Position numbers and translations under genes: made by a program
DNA from: Pyrinomonadaceae bacterium
GTDB lineage: Bacteria > Acidobacteriota > Blastocatellia > Pyrinomonadales > Pyrinomonadaceae
Direction of reading: 5' to 3'
Assembly: GCA_023717605.1 (NCBI GenBank)
Contig: JAMQPH010000125.1
Span: 1-39,589, forward strand
Length of the DNA: 39,589 nucleotides
The notes under the pieces: model-generated
Told to the model about the DNA's origin: nothing
Seen by the model: the letters and a program-made list of their open reading frames with translations, nothing else
Databases searched by the model: none
In this document: in pieces, positions 8,557 through 16,719 of the stretch
Layout: the number at the start of each line of letters is the position of its first letter
How positions within the stretch are numbered: position 1 is the first letter of the stretch

Positions 8557-9063
8557 TCATTTTGTTCGTTGAAATTCGCCGCGCGCCTGAACCGGCTTAC
8601 CGTCCGGCAGAATGTAAGTCACCTCTACGATATGATTGTTTGCGTCAACTATGGTGAACATCATGTGCTTCATGAGTCCTCTCTGCGTGCCGCCCGCGAC
8701 ATCGAGGAAGTCGAACTCTACGCTCTTTCCATCCGGCGTTAACTTGCCTTCAAAGCGCGGACGATTTCCCTCGCCACCGTAATGGGTCAGGAACAGACGG
8801 TCGCCCTCCAAATAGATCATCGTGATCTTATTAGTCGAGGCCATAAGGGCATCGTGCATGATCGCGCTGCCGGCGGAAGTCACGCGAATTGTCACCTGCG
8901 TGGACAAATTGCCGATAGTTCCTTCCCAGGAACCTGCCAGGGTTTTGAGTTTCTCGAAAGCCTTTTTCGCATCAGACTGCGTGCTGGCGGTTTTCGGCGG
9001 TTCTTGCGGTAACGCGACGGCGGCCGTCGCAACAAGGATGATTAGAATTGCTAGTTTTCGCAT
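8557..9063 (-). CDS. Exported DUF1579/lipocalin-like protein
   Basis: 168 residues. I use ATG 9063-9061 because a GAGGAG ribosome site precedes it and a typical signal peptide follows (RKLAILIILVATAAVALPQ). A longer open frame upstream is not supported. The mature protein has LKTLAGSWEG near its start and LTHYGGEGNRPRFEG in the middle. Both match a beta-barrel family common in acidobacteria and related phyla that I recall as DUF1579-like. These proteins have no established reaction, and ligand binding is a guess. It is the first gene of a probable three-gene operon (9063 down to 7377), divergent from the histidine kinase and sharing the promoter region with the GTAAA boxes at 9138-9184. Regulation by that two-component system is therefore a reasonable inference. 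Confidence 0.75.
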   Translation of the reverse strand: MRKLAILIILVATAAVALPQEPPKTASTQSDAKKAFEKLKTLAGSWEGTIGNLSTQVTIRVTSAGSAIMHDALMASTNKITMIYLEGDRLFLTHYGGEGNRPRFEGKLTPDGKSVEFDFLDVAGGTQRGLMKHMMFTIVDANNHIVEVTYILPDGKPVQARGEFQRTK

Positions 9064-9137
9064 TGGTTCTCCTCTTGAAGGGTTTGTGGAACTGCAACGA
9101 TGTACGACTATGCTAAGAGAAAGGTTGGCGTTGCTAT

Positions 9138-9184
9138 GTAAACTGTTCGTAAAGTGACCGCCGTTTTGTAAAGACGAGGTAAAG
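9138..9184. promoter_or_regulatory. Two pairs of 11-bp-spaced GTAAA direct repeats (response-regulator box candidate)
   Basis: GTAAAC at 9138 and GTAAAG at 9149, 9168 and 9179. Within each pair the spacing is exactly 11 bp, and the pairs are 30 bp apart. OmpR/PhoB-type regulators bind direct repeats with about one helical turn between half-sites. The region lies between a histidine kinase gene (9229) and a divergent operon (9063), with the matching OmpR-type regulator at 11400. The binding itself is inferred. Confidence 0.45.
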
Positions 9185-9228
9185 TCTTGGTCCGAAGTCG
9201 AGGCCGGTGAGCAAATTCGAAAGCTACA

Positions 9229-11094
9229 ATGCGAGCGATGTTCGATCGTGTCAGAAGAAATTGGCTGGTGCCTGGTTGCGTGGCGGTGTTGCTTTTCACG
9301 GTGATCGCCGGTGTGCTTCAGTATCGCTGGATCAATTTCGCGAGCGATGCCCACCGACGACAAGGCCGTGAAGCCATGGAGGTGGCGCTACGAAACTTCA
9401 GCGGCGATTTCCGAGAAACCCTGCTGCAACTGCCGCCTTTCTTCCGTCCACCGCCGGATGAAAGAAACGATGTCGCGTTTGAGCCATACATGATCGAGAT
9501 TACCAGACGATGGCACAGCACCTCTGACCGCCCGCAACTACTAGCCTCGATCGCCATCGGCACGCGAAGCGACAAGGGAGTCGTCTTCAGACGGCTGCAG
9601 ACGGGCGACGACCAATTCAAAACTGAAGCCTGGCCCAACGAGTTTGTCGTTTATCGCCGCGTTCTGGAGGAGCGTCTGCGTTTGCCCGGAGGACGGCCTC
9701 CGCTTTTTCCGAATGGACTTGCGTATGAGTTTTTTCAAGGTAGACCGGTGTTGATATTTCCACTCGTTACCGGTGCTCCGCCCACACCAGAGTGGCAACG
9801 GCCCGGCGGCGCGATAACTGAATCGCCGCCATCAGAACCGCCGTTGCAGCCGCGCGACTGGCTGCAATCGCTCAGGCCCGTACCCACACAGGGATCGGTT
9901 CATGTGCCCGAACTCAGGGGCTGGTGTTTTCTTGAAGTCGATAACGACTATCTCCGCCAGTATCTGCTCCCCGAACTGGTGGAGCGGCATTACGGTACTG
10001 GTGCCCGTTATCAGGTGGCGGTCGTTGCCAGCTACCCACTGAGTATGATCTATGGTTCGGATCCAACGCTGACGATTGGGTCGTTGTCACAGGTTGACGC
10101 CGGCATTGTCTTGCTTGACGCAAATATGCAGCAGGGTCATCAAGGGCCACCGCCAACGCGACCGGGACCAAAGCCGTTTGTGTCTGGAGCGCAAGGTTTG
10201 CCGCTCGCTGAGATCGGCGCCAATCGCGGAGGCGCCGACGATCGGGCCTGGCTGCTGGTGGTGAAAAACAAAGCCGGTTCGCTTGAAGCGCTGGTCGAAA
10301 ATGCCCGACTACACATCCTCGGCTTCAGTTTGATTATGCTCGTGCTGTTGGCCGGCAGCTCAGTGATGTTGATGTTGGCCACGGTGCGCGCGCGCCGTTT
10401 GGCGCAACAGCAGATGGAGTTCGTGGCGGGCGTCTCTCACGAATTACGCACGCCCCTAACTGTCATTCAATCGACGAGCTACAATTTATCGCAGGGCACG
10501 ATCCAGGACCCGAGCCGGGTGCAACAATACGGTGACGTGATTCAGCGTGAAGCGCGCCGGCTGATCAATCAGATCGAGCGAATGCTCAGCTTTGCGGGGA
10601 TTCAATCGGGTCGTCGAGTTTATGACCCACAACCGACCAACGTGACTGAGATAGCCGAACGCTCTTTGGCCGAGTACGCGGTGCCCTTCGCCGAAGATGG
10701 CTGGCAAATCGAGCAGCACTTTGCAGAAGATCTGCCTCTGGTGGTCACTGATGGTCCCGCGTTGGAAAGTTCCCTGAAGAATTTGTTTGAGAATGTGCTC
10801 AAGTACGCAGCGCGAGGCAAGTGGTTGAGTGTGACCGCGTGTGCCGCACAAGACACGAAGGGCAGAGAAGTGCAAATCACTGTTGCTGACCGCGGGCCCG
10901 GAATCGCGCCGAAGGATCTGCCGCATATCTTCGAACCTTTCTATCGCGGACAGAATGTGGCCGCGACGACTAGCGGCGCGGGACTGGGGCTGTGTCTCGT
11001 CGAGCGTAACCTGCGCGCGCTGGGCGGCAGGGTGACGGTGCAATCAGCGCCGGGAGACGGGACATCGTTTACGTTGCATCTGCCGGTTTCCTGA
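9229..11094 (+). CDS. Membrane sensor histidine kinase
   Basis: 621 residues. TM1 is at about 12-30 (LVPGCVAVLLFTVIAGVL), followed by a large Pro-rich extracytoplasmic region of about 330 residues with no recognised sensor fold. TM2 is at about 362-384. HisKA follows with H-box FVAGVSHELRTPL, phospho-acceptor His404, immediately after TM2 with no clear HAMP domain. HATPase_c follows with N-box LFENVLKYA, G1 DRGPGIAP, F-box IFEPFYRG and G2 GAGLGLCLVE. All catalytic motifs are intact. It should autophosphorylate and pass phosphate to the OmpR-type regulator at 11400, from which it is separated by 305 bp containing a palindromic repeat. ATG 9229 was taken; another ATG at 9238 is equally possible, and neither has a strong ribosome site. 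Confidence 0.92.
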   Translation: MRAMFDRVRRNWLVPGCVAVLLFTVIAGVLQYRWINFASDAHRRQGREAMEVALRNFSGDFRETLLQLPPFFRPPPDERNDVAFEPYMIEITRRWHSTSDRPQLLASIAIGTRSDKGVVFRRLQTGDDQFKTEAWPNEFVVYRRVLEERLRLPGGRPPLFPNGLAYEFFQGRPVLIFPLVTGAPPTPEWQRPGGAITESPPSEPPLQPRDWLQSLRPVPTQGSVHVPELRGWCFLEVDNDYLRQYLLPELVERHYGTGARYQVAVVASYPLSMIYGSDPTLTIGSLSQVDAGIVLLDANMQQGHQGPPPTRPGPKPFVSGAQGLPLAEIGANRGGADDRAWLLVVKNKAGSLEALVENARLHILGFSLIMLVLLAGSSVMLMLATVRARRLAQQQMEFVAGVSHELRTPLTVIQSTSYNLSQGTIQDPSRVQQYGDVIQREARRLINQIERMLSFAGIQSGRRVYDPQPTNVTEIAERSLAEYAVPFAEDGWQIEQHFAEDLPLVVTDGPALESSLKNLFENVLKYAARGKWLSVTACAAQDTKGREVQITVADRGPGIAPKDLPHIFEPFYRGQNVAATTSGAGLGLCLVERNLRALGGRVTVQSAPGDGTSFTLHLPVS

Positions 11095-11399
11095 GTGGGG
11101 CCGGGGCGGGCTTTTGTTGGAATGGTGATACGATCGGCTTGCCCTAAAAGTCATTGGGACGCCGCAGCCTCTTTGGGCCGCCAACGACATGGTTCTAGAA
11201 ATGAGGAGCAGCTCAACGCACAGAACCGCTTGCGGTAGCCAGCGGATGCTAAGCTCAATCAGCGCGTCGTAGATGGTTTTGTGAGTACAAATGCTTAATT
11301 GACGTTAACCATTAGTCTTGAACCTAGCATCCGCTGGCTACCGCAAGCGGTTCTGTGCGTTGACTGATTTCTACGAACTCGTGCTGCTATATCATCCAA
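11095..11399. other. Gap between sensor kinase and response regulator, mostly a palindromic repeat
   Basis: 305 bases without a gene. About half is the inverted-repeat element at 11213-11363. The remainder shows no terminator or clear promoter. The short stretch 11364-11399 before the regulator gene has no Shine-Dalgarno match. Confidence 0.6.
11213..11363. repeat. REP/MITE-like palindromic element, copy 1
   Basis: A perfect 39-bp inverted repeat: arm 1 at 11213-11251 begins TCAACGCACAGAACC, arm 2 is at 11325-11363, with a 73-nt unrelated centre. Each arm also contains a small hairpin, CCGCT (11226-11230), loop TGCGGTAGCC, AGCGG (11241-11245). A second, diverged copy is at 21968-22111. There is no coding capacity and no obvious target-site duplication. 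The second copy implies a dispersed family in this genome. Confidence 0.85.
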
Positions 11400-12125
11400 A
11401 TGGCAGACCCGGCCCCTCTTTTTACAGCGACGATGGCAAACAAGATCCTGTTAATTGAAGACGACTCAGGCATTACGATGGCCCTGACGGACCTGCTCAA
11501 CGCGGAAGACTATCGCGTTGAGACGGCCGCCGATGGTTTGACAGGTTTGGCGCTCGCCCGCGAAGGCAACTTCGACGTGATCATTCTGGACGTCATGCTG
11601 CCGGGCAAAAACGGCTTTGATGTGTGCCGCGATCTGCGGCAACGGAGTATCACGACGCCGATTCTGATGCTGACGGCGCGTGGCCAGGTGATTGACAAAG
11701 TCCTGGGCCTGAAGCTGGGCGAGGATGACTATCTTTGCAAGCCATTCGAGCCGCTCGAGTTGCTGGCGCGGTTGGAAGCGTTGCTGCGGCGCAGCCGGAC
11801 CACAGCGAGCGCAGCGGAGCCGCTCGACGCGTTTAGCTTTGGCTCTGTCATTGTAAACTTTCGGAGCACCGAGGTGCTTAGCAACGGTAAGCAGGTCGAA
11901 CTCTCCGCGCGCGAGTTTCAACTGCTGTGCTACTTTATCGCCCAACGCGGCGCTACGCTTTCGCGCGATGAACTGCTGCGCGAGGTTTGGGGCTATGAAA
12001 CCGGAATGCTGACCCGCACCGTTGACGTCCACGTGGGCTGGTTGCGGCAGAAGCTGGAAGACGACGCAAAGGAGCCGCGGCATTTTCTCACCATGCGCGG
12101 CCACGGTTACAAGTTTGTGGCGTAG
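11400..12125 (+). CDS. OmpR-family response regulator
   Basis: 241 residues as drawn. ATG 11433 (MANKILLIEDDSG) is the more typical start and would give 230 residues, but neither start has a clear ribosome site. Receiver domain: acidic pair EDD near the N-terminus, phospho-acceptor Asp in IILDVMLPG (residue 64, or 53 from the inner start), then LTARG and the conserved Lys in DDYLCKPFEP. The C-terminal winged-helix DNA-binding domain (about residues 140-238) has LSAREFQLLCYF, LLREVWGYE and VDVHVGWLRQKL, typical of OmpR/PhoB. It is the probable partner of the sensor kinase ending at 11094. Candidate binding sites are the GTAAA direct repeats at 9138-9184. Confidence 0.92.
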   Translation: MADPAPLFTATMANKILLIEDDSGITMALTDLLNAEDYRVETAADGLTGLALAREGNFDVIILDVMLPGKNGFDVCRDLRQRSITTPILMLTARGQVIDKVLGLKLGEDDYLCKPFEPLELLARLEALLRRSRTTASAAEPLDAFSFGSVIVNFRSTEVLSNGKQVELSAREFQLLCYFIAQRGATLSRDELLREVWGYETGMLTRTVDVHVGWLRQKLEDDAKEPRHFLTMRGHGYKFVA

Positions 12126-12433
12126 CGGGCTGCCGGGCAGGAATTCAGCCGCCGCACACGTGCTTAGAGTACAACCTGTGGAAATGTTACCGCCGCTTGC
12201 GGCAAGCCAGATCGCGGGATCGCAGGCCTGACCCCGATTTGTAACTTTTCCTCCCGCATCATCCATCTTGCTGCGAAATGAGCCTGGCGGCTAAGTCCGT
12301 AGCGCAAACATCGCCACACGGTGCAATATCCCTTTGAACCTGTAAGGGCATCCACACATCCGAACCCAAGCTCACAGCCGTATTGGAGGTAGGGAATGAG
12401 TCTGGGCGCGGCTGACGCGCGAAGGAAGTATCA
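12126..12433. other. Intergenic, no gene seen
   Basis: 308 bases between the response regulator and the thioredoxin-like gene. A short GCCGC-TT-GCGGC stem at 12192-12203 lacks a T tract, so it is a poor terminator. GAAGGAAG at about 12420-12427 is the ribosome site of the next gene. I see no riboswitch or small ORF that I would defend. Confidence 0.5.
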
Positions 12434-13021
12434 ATGGATAGACGACGGAATTTGGTAATTGGAATTGTTGTAGGCGTTATTATTGTAGGGGCGTCGGTAG
12501 CCGCTACGGGTTTCACAAGGCGATTGCTTAGTCCCTTTCGGATAATCAGTACACATCAAGGTCCGGATCTTTCCACTGCTCCAGAGCTGACTCCCGGTGA
12601 CTGGATAAACTCAGAACCCCTAACCCTCAAGGATCTGCGCGGTCGCGTCGTGCTAATCGATTTCTGGACCTTCGGCTGCTATAACTGTCGTAACACCTTG
12701 CCGTTCGTGAAACGCTGGGATGATCGCTACCGCGAGAAAGGCTTTACCGTCATTGGCGTGCACTCGCCTGAATTTGATCACGAAAGACAAGTCGAAAATC
12801 TTCGCCGCGAGGTTGCTTCACTGGGAATTCGATACCCGGTAGTCTCGGACAACGATTACCGAACCTGGGACTCCTACAATGTCGCAGCGTGGCCGACCGT
12901 AGTTCTCTTGGATAAGCAAGGACGAATTCGCTGGAGGCACGTTGGTGAAGGGGGCTACGACGAGGCCGAGCGAATAATTCAGAGACTACTTTCCGAAAAA
13001 GAAACGGAGTCTGGAGACTAA
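12434..13021 (+). CDS. Membrane-anchored thioredoxin-like (TlpA/DipZ-type) protein
   Basis: 195 residues. A single N-terminal membrane anchor (about 7-27, LVIGIVVGVIIVGASV) is followed by a thioredoxin fold facing the periplasm. The active-site pair is C82-Y-N-C85 in FWTFGCYNCRNTLP. The cis-Pro loop is AAWPTVVLLD and the sheet continues with GRIRWRHVGEGGYDE, a pattern seen in the C-terminal redoxin domain of DipZ-like proteins. It is expected to reduce or exchange thiols of exported proteins. The partner is unknown, and no CcdA/DsbD gene is nearby. ATG 12434 is preceded by GAAGGAAG at good distance. It appears monocistronic. Confidence 0.85.
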   Translation: MDRRRNLVIGIVVGVIIVGASVAATGFTRRLLSPFRIISTHQGPDLSTAPELTPGDWINSEPLTLKDLRGRVVLIDFWTFGCYNCRNTLPFVKRWDDRYREKGFTVIGVHSPEFDHERQVENLRREVASLGIRYPVVSDNDYRTWDSYNVAAWPTVVLLDKQGRIRWRHVGEGGYDEAERIIQRLLSEKETESGD

Positions 13022-13261
13022 GCCCGGTCCCCGTCACGCGTATCAGCCCGTTCGCAAATTACCACATGAGATCTTAGATTGGAATTGAGGGTTTGTGGTC
13101 TAACTATGTTTTTGCGTTCCAGATCCCGACCACACCATGAAAATTGGCTACGGATGAACGCCGATGAACACAGATTCTGATTTGTGTTATGAGCGTCATC
13201 CCGTGGGTATAACACATTTGTGATTAGTGCGGCGCCGCTGAGCTGTTAGGAAACTGCTGTT

Positions 13262-13434
13262 CGTGAATCCCGCGCAACATCAATAAGTCATATACAAACT
13301 TCGTGGTGCTGCCAGAGGCTATGGTGCGTTGAACGCGACGGCCGAGGCGTCATAGGCATAAGTGACGGTACTCCCGCCTGATTTGCTCGCTTGCTTGAGA
13401 CGGTTCTCCTAGTCCCAGGAATAAGTATCATTTC
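13262..13434 (-). pseudogene. RHS/YD-repeat fragment
   Basis: Read on the minus strand from 13434, one frame gives YSWD, a stop, ENRLKQASKSGG, then STVTYAYDA. After a one-base shift the next frame gives LGRRVQRTIASGSTTKFVYD. Together these are the consecutive strands of an RHS/YD repeat (typical Y-D-x-x-N-R-L and T-x-Y-x-Y-D-x-x-G-R-R). An internal stop and a frameshift in 170 bases, with no start or stop of a full gene, mark it as a decayed piece of a much larger RHS gene. Confidence 0.7.
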
Positions 13435-13565
13435 ATAACGAGTTCGACCGCGAGTTTCGGGCCCTGTCGGAAGCAGCGAAGGACGCAATGCTGGACCATG
13501 CCAAATTGCTCGATTTTGCCTGGGCAACTCTGGCATTTGGCGTCACAGACCTTGCCTTGAATTAG
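13428..13565 (+). pseudogene. Fragment of HigB/RelE-like (Gp49-type) toxin gene
   Basis: The plus frame from 13428 reads VSFHNEFDREFRAL, then SEAAKDAMLDHAKLLDF, ending at TAG 13563-13565. This matches the N-terminal half of Gp49/HigB-type RelE-superfamily toxins (x-V-x-F-H-x-E-F-x-x-E-F-x-x-L ... H-x-x-L-L). A one-base shift near 13517 would restore GQLWHLASQTL, in register with the family's Q-L-G-R-P-x-x-D-T-L. No start codon, C-terminal half or HigA-like antitoxin is present. It is a short remnant, identified by eye. Confidence 0.45.
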
Positions 13566-13683
13566 AAACAAACTAGAGGGACAATGCGACTCGCTCAGCT
13601 CCGAGCCTTGCCCGGAACAATGAGCCCGCATCACTCAGTTAAGCCCTGTCCAGTTCCCGCCGGTCGAGAGGTTTTGACTTCAC

Positions 13684-16600
13684 ATGATCGGTCAGACAAT
13701 TTCTCACTATCGGATTGTCGAAAAACTCGACGAGGGAGGCATGGGCATCGTCTATCTCGCCGAAGATACCGTGCTTGAACGGCGGGTCGCCATCAAGACT
13801 CTTAAGGCAGGCCGCGGATCGCCGAACCAGCACTATCGCGGACGCTTTCTGAGAGAGGCGCGCGCCATCTCAAAACTGTCTCACCCGCACATAGCCGCGA
13901 TTTACGATTATGGCGAGACCGATGACGGCCACCCTTATATCGTGATGGAGTTGATTAAAGGCGAAACGCTCCGTGAGCTGATGGCTCGCGAAGCCCTTAC
14001 CATTTCGCGGGCCCTCGAGATTATTGGACAGGTTGCCGACGCCCTCGGCGAAGCACACCGTAACGGCATTATTCATCGTGACGTAAAACCGTCGAACATC
14101 GCTATTAATGAACGGGGTGAAGTCAAAGTGCTCGACTTTGGTTTGGCAAAAGAGATCGAGCCTGCCGATACTGCCGATGCAAAAGGGTTGGAATTCCTGA
14201 ATACTAAGACGCGCGAAGGCGTGATGGTGGGCACGCTACAGTACCTTTCGCCCGAGCAGGCACTCGGCGTCGAAGTGGACGAACGCAGCGATCTCTTTAC
14301 GTTAGGATCGGTGTTATATGAATGCATTGCCGGACACCCGGCCTTTTCGGGTAAAGGTACAGTGGAGGTTTGCGCGAAGATTGTTCGCGACGATCCGACC
14401 CCACCGTCACATTTGAACGGCAACATTCCGCGGGAACTCGATCGGATTACGCTCAAGGCCCTGGCTAAGAAACCCGACGACCGTTACCAGACGGCTAGGG
14501 AAATGATCGCCGATCTCCACGCGATGCACGCAGCCCTCGACAAACAAGGTTCCGATCAAACAGTCACGCGTTTGATTTCGCCAGTCTCTGGAGACCAACA
14601 GAGCGGAGCACGAAAAACAATATCGGACTTCTTCAAGCTGCCGCGATTGTCCGTCGGTATGGTGCTACTTTCGCTGGCTGCGATTGGATTAGTGACCTGG
14701 GGCGTGATTGCTTTGCTGAAGTCCACGCCGCACCAACCGCCGGCCGAAGCGCAGAGATGGTATGAGGTCGGTAGCAACTATCTCCGTGAGGGAGCCTATT
14801 TCAAGGCAATCAAACCTTTACAACAAGCAGTGAGTACGGATGATAAATTTGCGCTGGCTCACGCTCGATTGGCTGAAGCCTGGACTGAACTAGACTACAC
14901 GGAACGTGCTCAGCTAGAACTCCTGCGAGTTGACGGATTGGTGCCGAACCGTTCGAGTCTCGAGCAAGCTGACATCCTTTATCTCGATGCCATTCGAGCG
15001 ACCATCACCCGAGACTTTCCCGTTGCGATCGCCTCCTACACCAAGCTCGCGAAGCTCAAACCGGATGAAGCCCAGACCTATCTAGATCTGGGACGCGCGT
15101 TTGAAAAGAGCGACGAGATCGATAAGGCACTCGAAAACTTTAACCTGGCAATCAAACACGATGCGCAATATGCCCCTGCGTTTCTTCACCTTGGCATCCT
15201 GTATGGCCGCAAGGAAGATCTACCGAGCGCGAACGCGGCTTTCGACAAAGCGGATTCGCTTTTTCAAACGCTCGGCGACTTTGAAGGACGCACTGAAGTG
15301 CACTACCAGCGCGGCGTGCTTTTAAACAAGATTGGCAAAATGTCTGAAGCACAGGAGCAGCTACAGGAGGCGCTCAACATCGCTCGCACGTCGAGTAATC
15401 AATATCAGGAGATTAAGACAATGCTCCAAATCAGCACTGTCTTATATTCCCGAGGCAAAACTGAGCTGGCGAAAGAATTCGCTGGTGAAGCCGTCAAACT
15501 GGCCCAGGACGTTGGGATCGAGAATCTGGCAACGCAAGGCCTGATTGATCTGGGAAACGCATACATCCTCCGGCGTGAGTATTCTGAGGCGGAGCGAGTC
15601 CTGAAGCAGGCACTCGACTTCGCGCAACGGAACAAGGGCCGCCGAAACGAGGCAGGATCCCGGCTAACGCTGGCGAAGCTTTACATTCAACAGGAATTGA
15701 AGACCAACGAAGCGCTGGGCTATCTGGAACAAGCGCTGAAGTATTTTCAGGAAGGCGGTTACAACAAGGAAGTCTCACTGGCGATCCTCTTACGTGGGCG
15801 AGGCAGGCTTCTAAAAGGAGACTACAACGGCGCGCTCCAGGATTTTGAGCAACAGCTTCAATTCGCCCAACAGACCAACAACCAATCACAGTTGGCATCA
15901 ACCTATCTGCTAATCGGAAACCTGCTTGAGAGCTTAGAGCGTTACCCGGAAGCTTTGACGAACTTTAAGAAGAGCTATGATATCTACAAGACTCTCGACG
16001 TCCCGGTAATCGTTGGTTACCTGCTGGTCGATCAAAGCGAAATGCTCTGGCGCATAGGCAGGCCCAACGATGCGCGTTCCATACTCGCAGAGGTTCCCGC
16101 GGTCGCCAATTCTCTGGACAGCAATTATCGACTAGTAGTGCTTGCCAGAAGCGATCTGGTTCGATCTCAGATTGAACTGACGGAAGGACGCTTTCCGGAG
16201 GCAAAGGCGGCCGCAGAGCACAGCCTTACGCTCTCAGGCGCAAAAGTGAATCACACCGGGGTGGAAACCAAATACCATCTGGGATTGATCCAGATTCGCT
16301 CAGGTGCAAGAAGCGCCGGACTCCAATCGAGTAAGCAAGCGGTCGAATGGGCGAAGCAGCTAAACGATGAGCACCTGGTTTCGCTCACCATGATGGGCTA
16401 CGCAGAAGCGCTGTTGCAAAACGGTGACGCAAAGGCGGCACTGAGTGTGGCGCTGGAAGCTCAGCAGCGCTTTAGTGGCGTCGGCCAACGAGAGTCTGAA
16501 TGGCAAGCATGGTTGATTGCCGGCCGGGCCAGTCAGCGGCTCGGAGATAATGCCGGCGCGCGCGATCAGTTTGGACACAGCAATGAAGCGCTCGCTGCCC

Positions 16601-16704
16601 TTGAGCAGAAATGGGGAAGCGAAGCTTTCAACGTGTACGTCACCAGGCCGGACGTGAAGGAGTGGCGCAAGCAGCTGGATCAGTTGTTTGCTGCGACCCG
16701 ATGA
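13684..16704 (+). CDS. Transmembrane Ser/Thr protein kinase with TPR domain
   Basis: 1006 residues. The kinase domain (about 8-280) is complete: Gly loop LDEGGMGIVYLAED, VAIK with Lys38, HRD with catalytic Asp133 (HRDVKPSN), DFG with Asp151, and LSPEQALG plus DLFTLGSVLYE. A single membrane segment lies at about 325-346 (VGMVLLSLAAIGLVTWGVIALL). The remaining about 650 residues are helical TPR-like repeats (for example AQTYLDLGRAFEKSDEIDKALENF split over the 460s-480s, ALQDFEQQLQFA and ALTNFKKSYDIY). The TPR half would be extracytoplasmic if the topology is standard. PknB-type kinases with C-terminal TPRs are typical of acidobacteria. Substrate unknown. The start is ATG 13684 with only a weak GAGAGG upstream. 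It converges on the subtilase gene, with 15 nt between stops. Confidence 0.93.
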   Translation: MIGQTISHYRIVEKLDEGGMGIVYLAEDTVLERRVAIKTLKAGRGSPNQHYRGRFLREARAISKLSHPHIAAIYDYGETDDGHPYIVMELIKGETLRELMAREALTISRALEIIGQVADALGEAHRNGIIHRDVKPSNIAINERGEVKVLDFGLAKEIEPADTADAKGLEFLNTKTREGVMVGTLQYLSPEQALGVEVDERSDLFTLGSVLYECIAGHPAFSGKGTVEVCAKIVRDDPTPPSHLNGNIPRELDRITLKALAKKPDDRYQTAREMIADLHAMHAALDKQGSDQTVTRLISPVSGDQQSGARKTISDFFKLPRLSVGMVLLSLAAIGLVTWGVIALLKSTPHQPPAEAQRWYEVGSNYLREGAYFKAIKPLQQAVSTDDKFALAHARLAEAWTELDYTERAQLELLRVDGLVPNRSSLEQADILYLDAIRATITRDFPVAIASYTKLAKLKPDEAQTYLDLGRAFEKSDEIDKALENFNLAIKHDAQYAPAFLHLGILYGRKEDLPSANAAFDKADSLFQTLGDFEGRTEVHYQRGVLLNKIGKMSEAQEQLQEALNIARTSSNQYQEIKTMLQISTVLYSRGKTELAKEFAGEAVKLAQDVGIENLATQGLIDLGNAYILRREYSEAERVLKQALDFAQRNKGRRNEAGSRLTLAKLYIQQELKTNEALGYLEQALKYFQEGGYNKEVSLAILLRGRGRLLKGDYNGALQDFEQQLQFAQQTNNQSQLASTYLLIGNLLESLERYPEALTNFKKSYDIYKTLDVPVIVGYLLVDQSEMLWRIGRPNDARSILAEVPAVANSLDSNYRLVVLARSDLVRSQIELTEGRFPEAKAAAEHSLTLSGAKVNHTGVETKYHLGLIQIRSGARSAGLQSSKQAVEWAKQLNDEHLVSLTMMGYAEALLQNGDAKAALSVALEAQQRFSGVGQRESEWQAWLIAGRASQRLGDNAGARDQFGHSNEALAALEQKWGSEAFNVYVTRPDVKEWRKQLDQLFAATR

Positions 16705-16719
16705 CCTCGAGCGCGCGGT

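Larger units (their letters stand above)
13022..13683. other. Intergenic region with gene debris upstream of the TPR kinase
   Basis: 662 bases without an intact gene. It holds an RHS fragment (minus, about 13262-13434) meeting a HigB-like toxin fragment (plus, about 13428-13565). Near 13165-13190 an imperfect hairpin (AACACAGAT / ATTTGTGTT) occurs in otherwise featureless DNA. The promoter of the kinase gene at 13684 must lie in the last about 120 bases, but no clear boxes were seen. Confidence 0.6.

Noticed and set aside
12192-12203. GCCGC-TT-GCGGC stem after the response regulator, considered as a terminator
   Set aside because: The stem has only 5 pairs with a 2-base loop and no following T tract.
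11466-12266. 266-codon open frame on the minus strand
   Set aside because: It is antisense to the response regulator gene, whose motifs are unmistakable on the plus strand.
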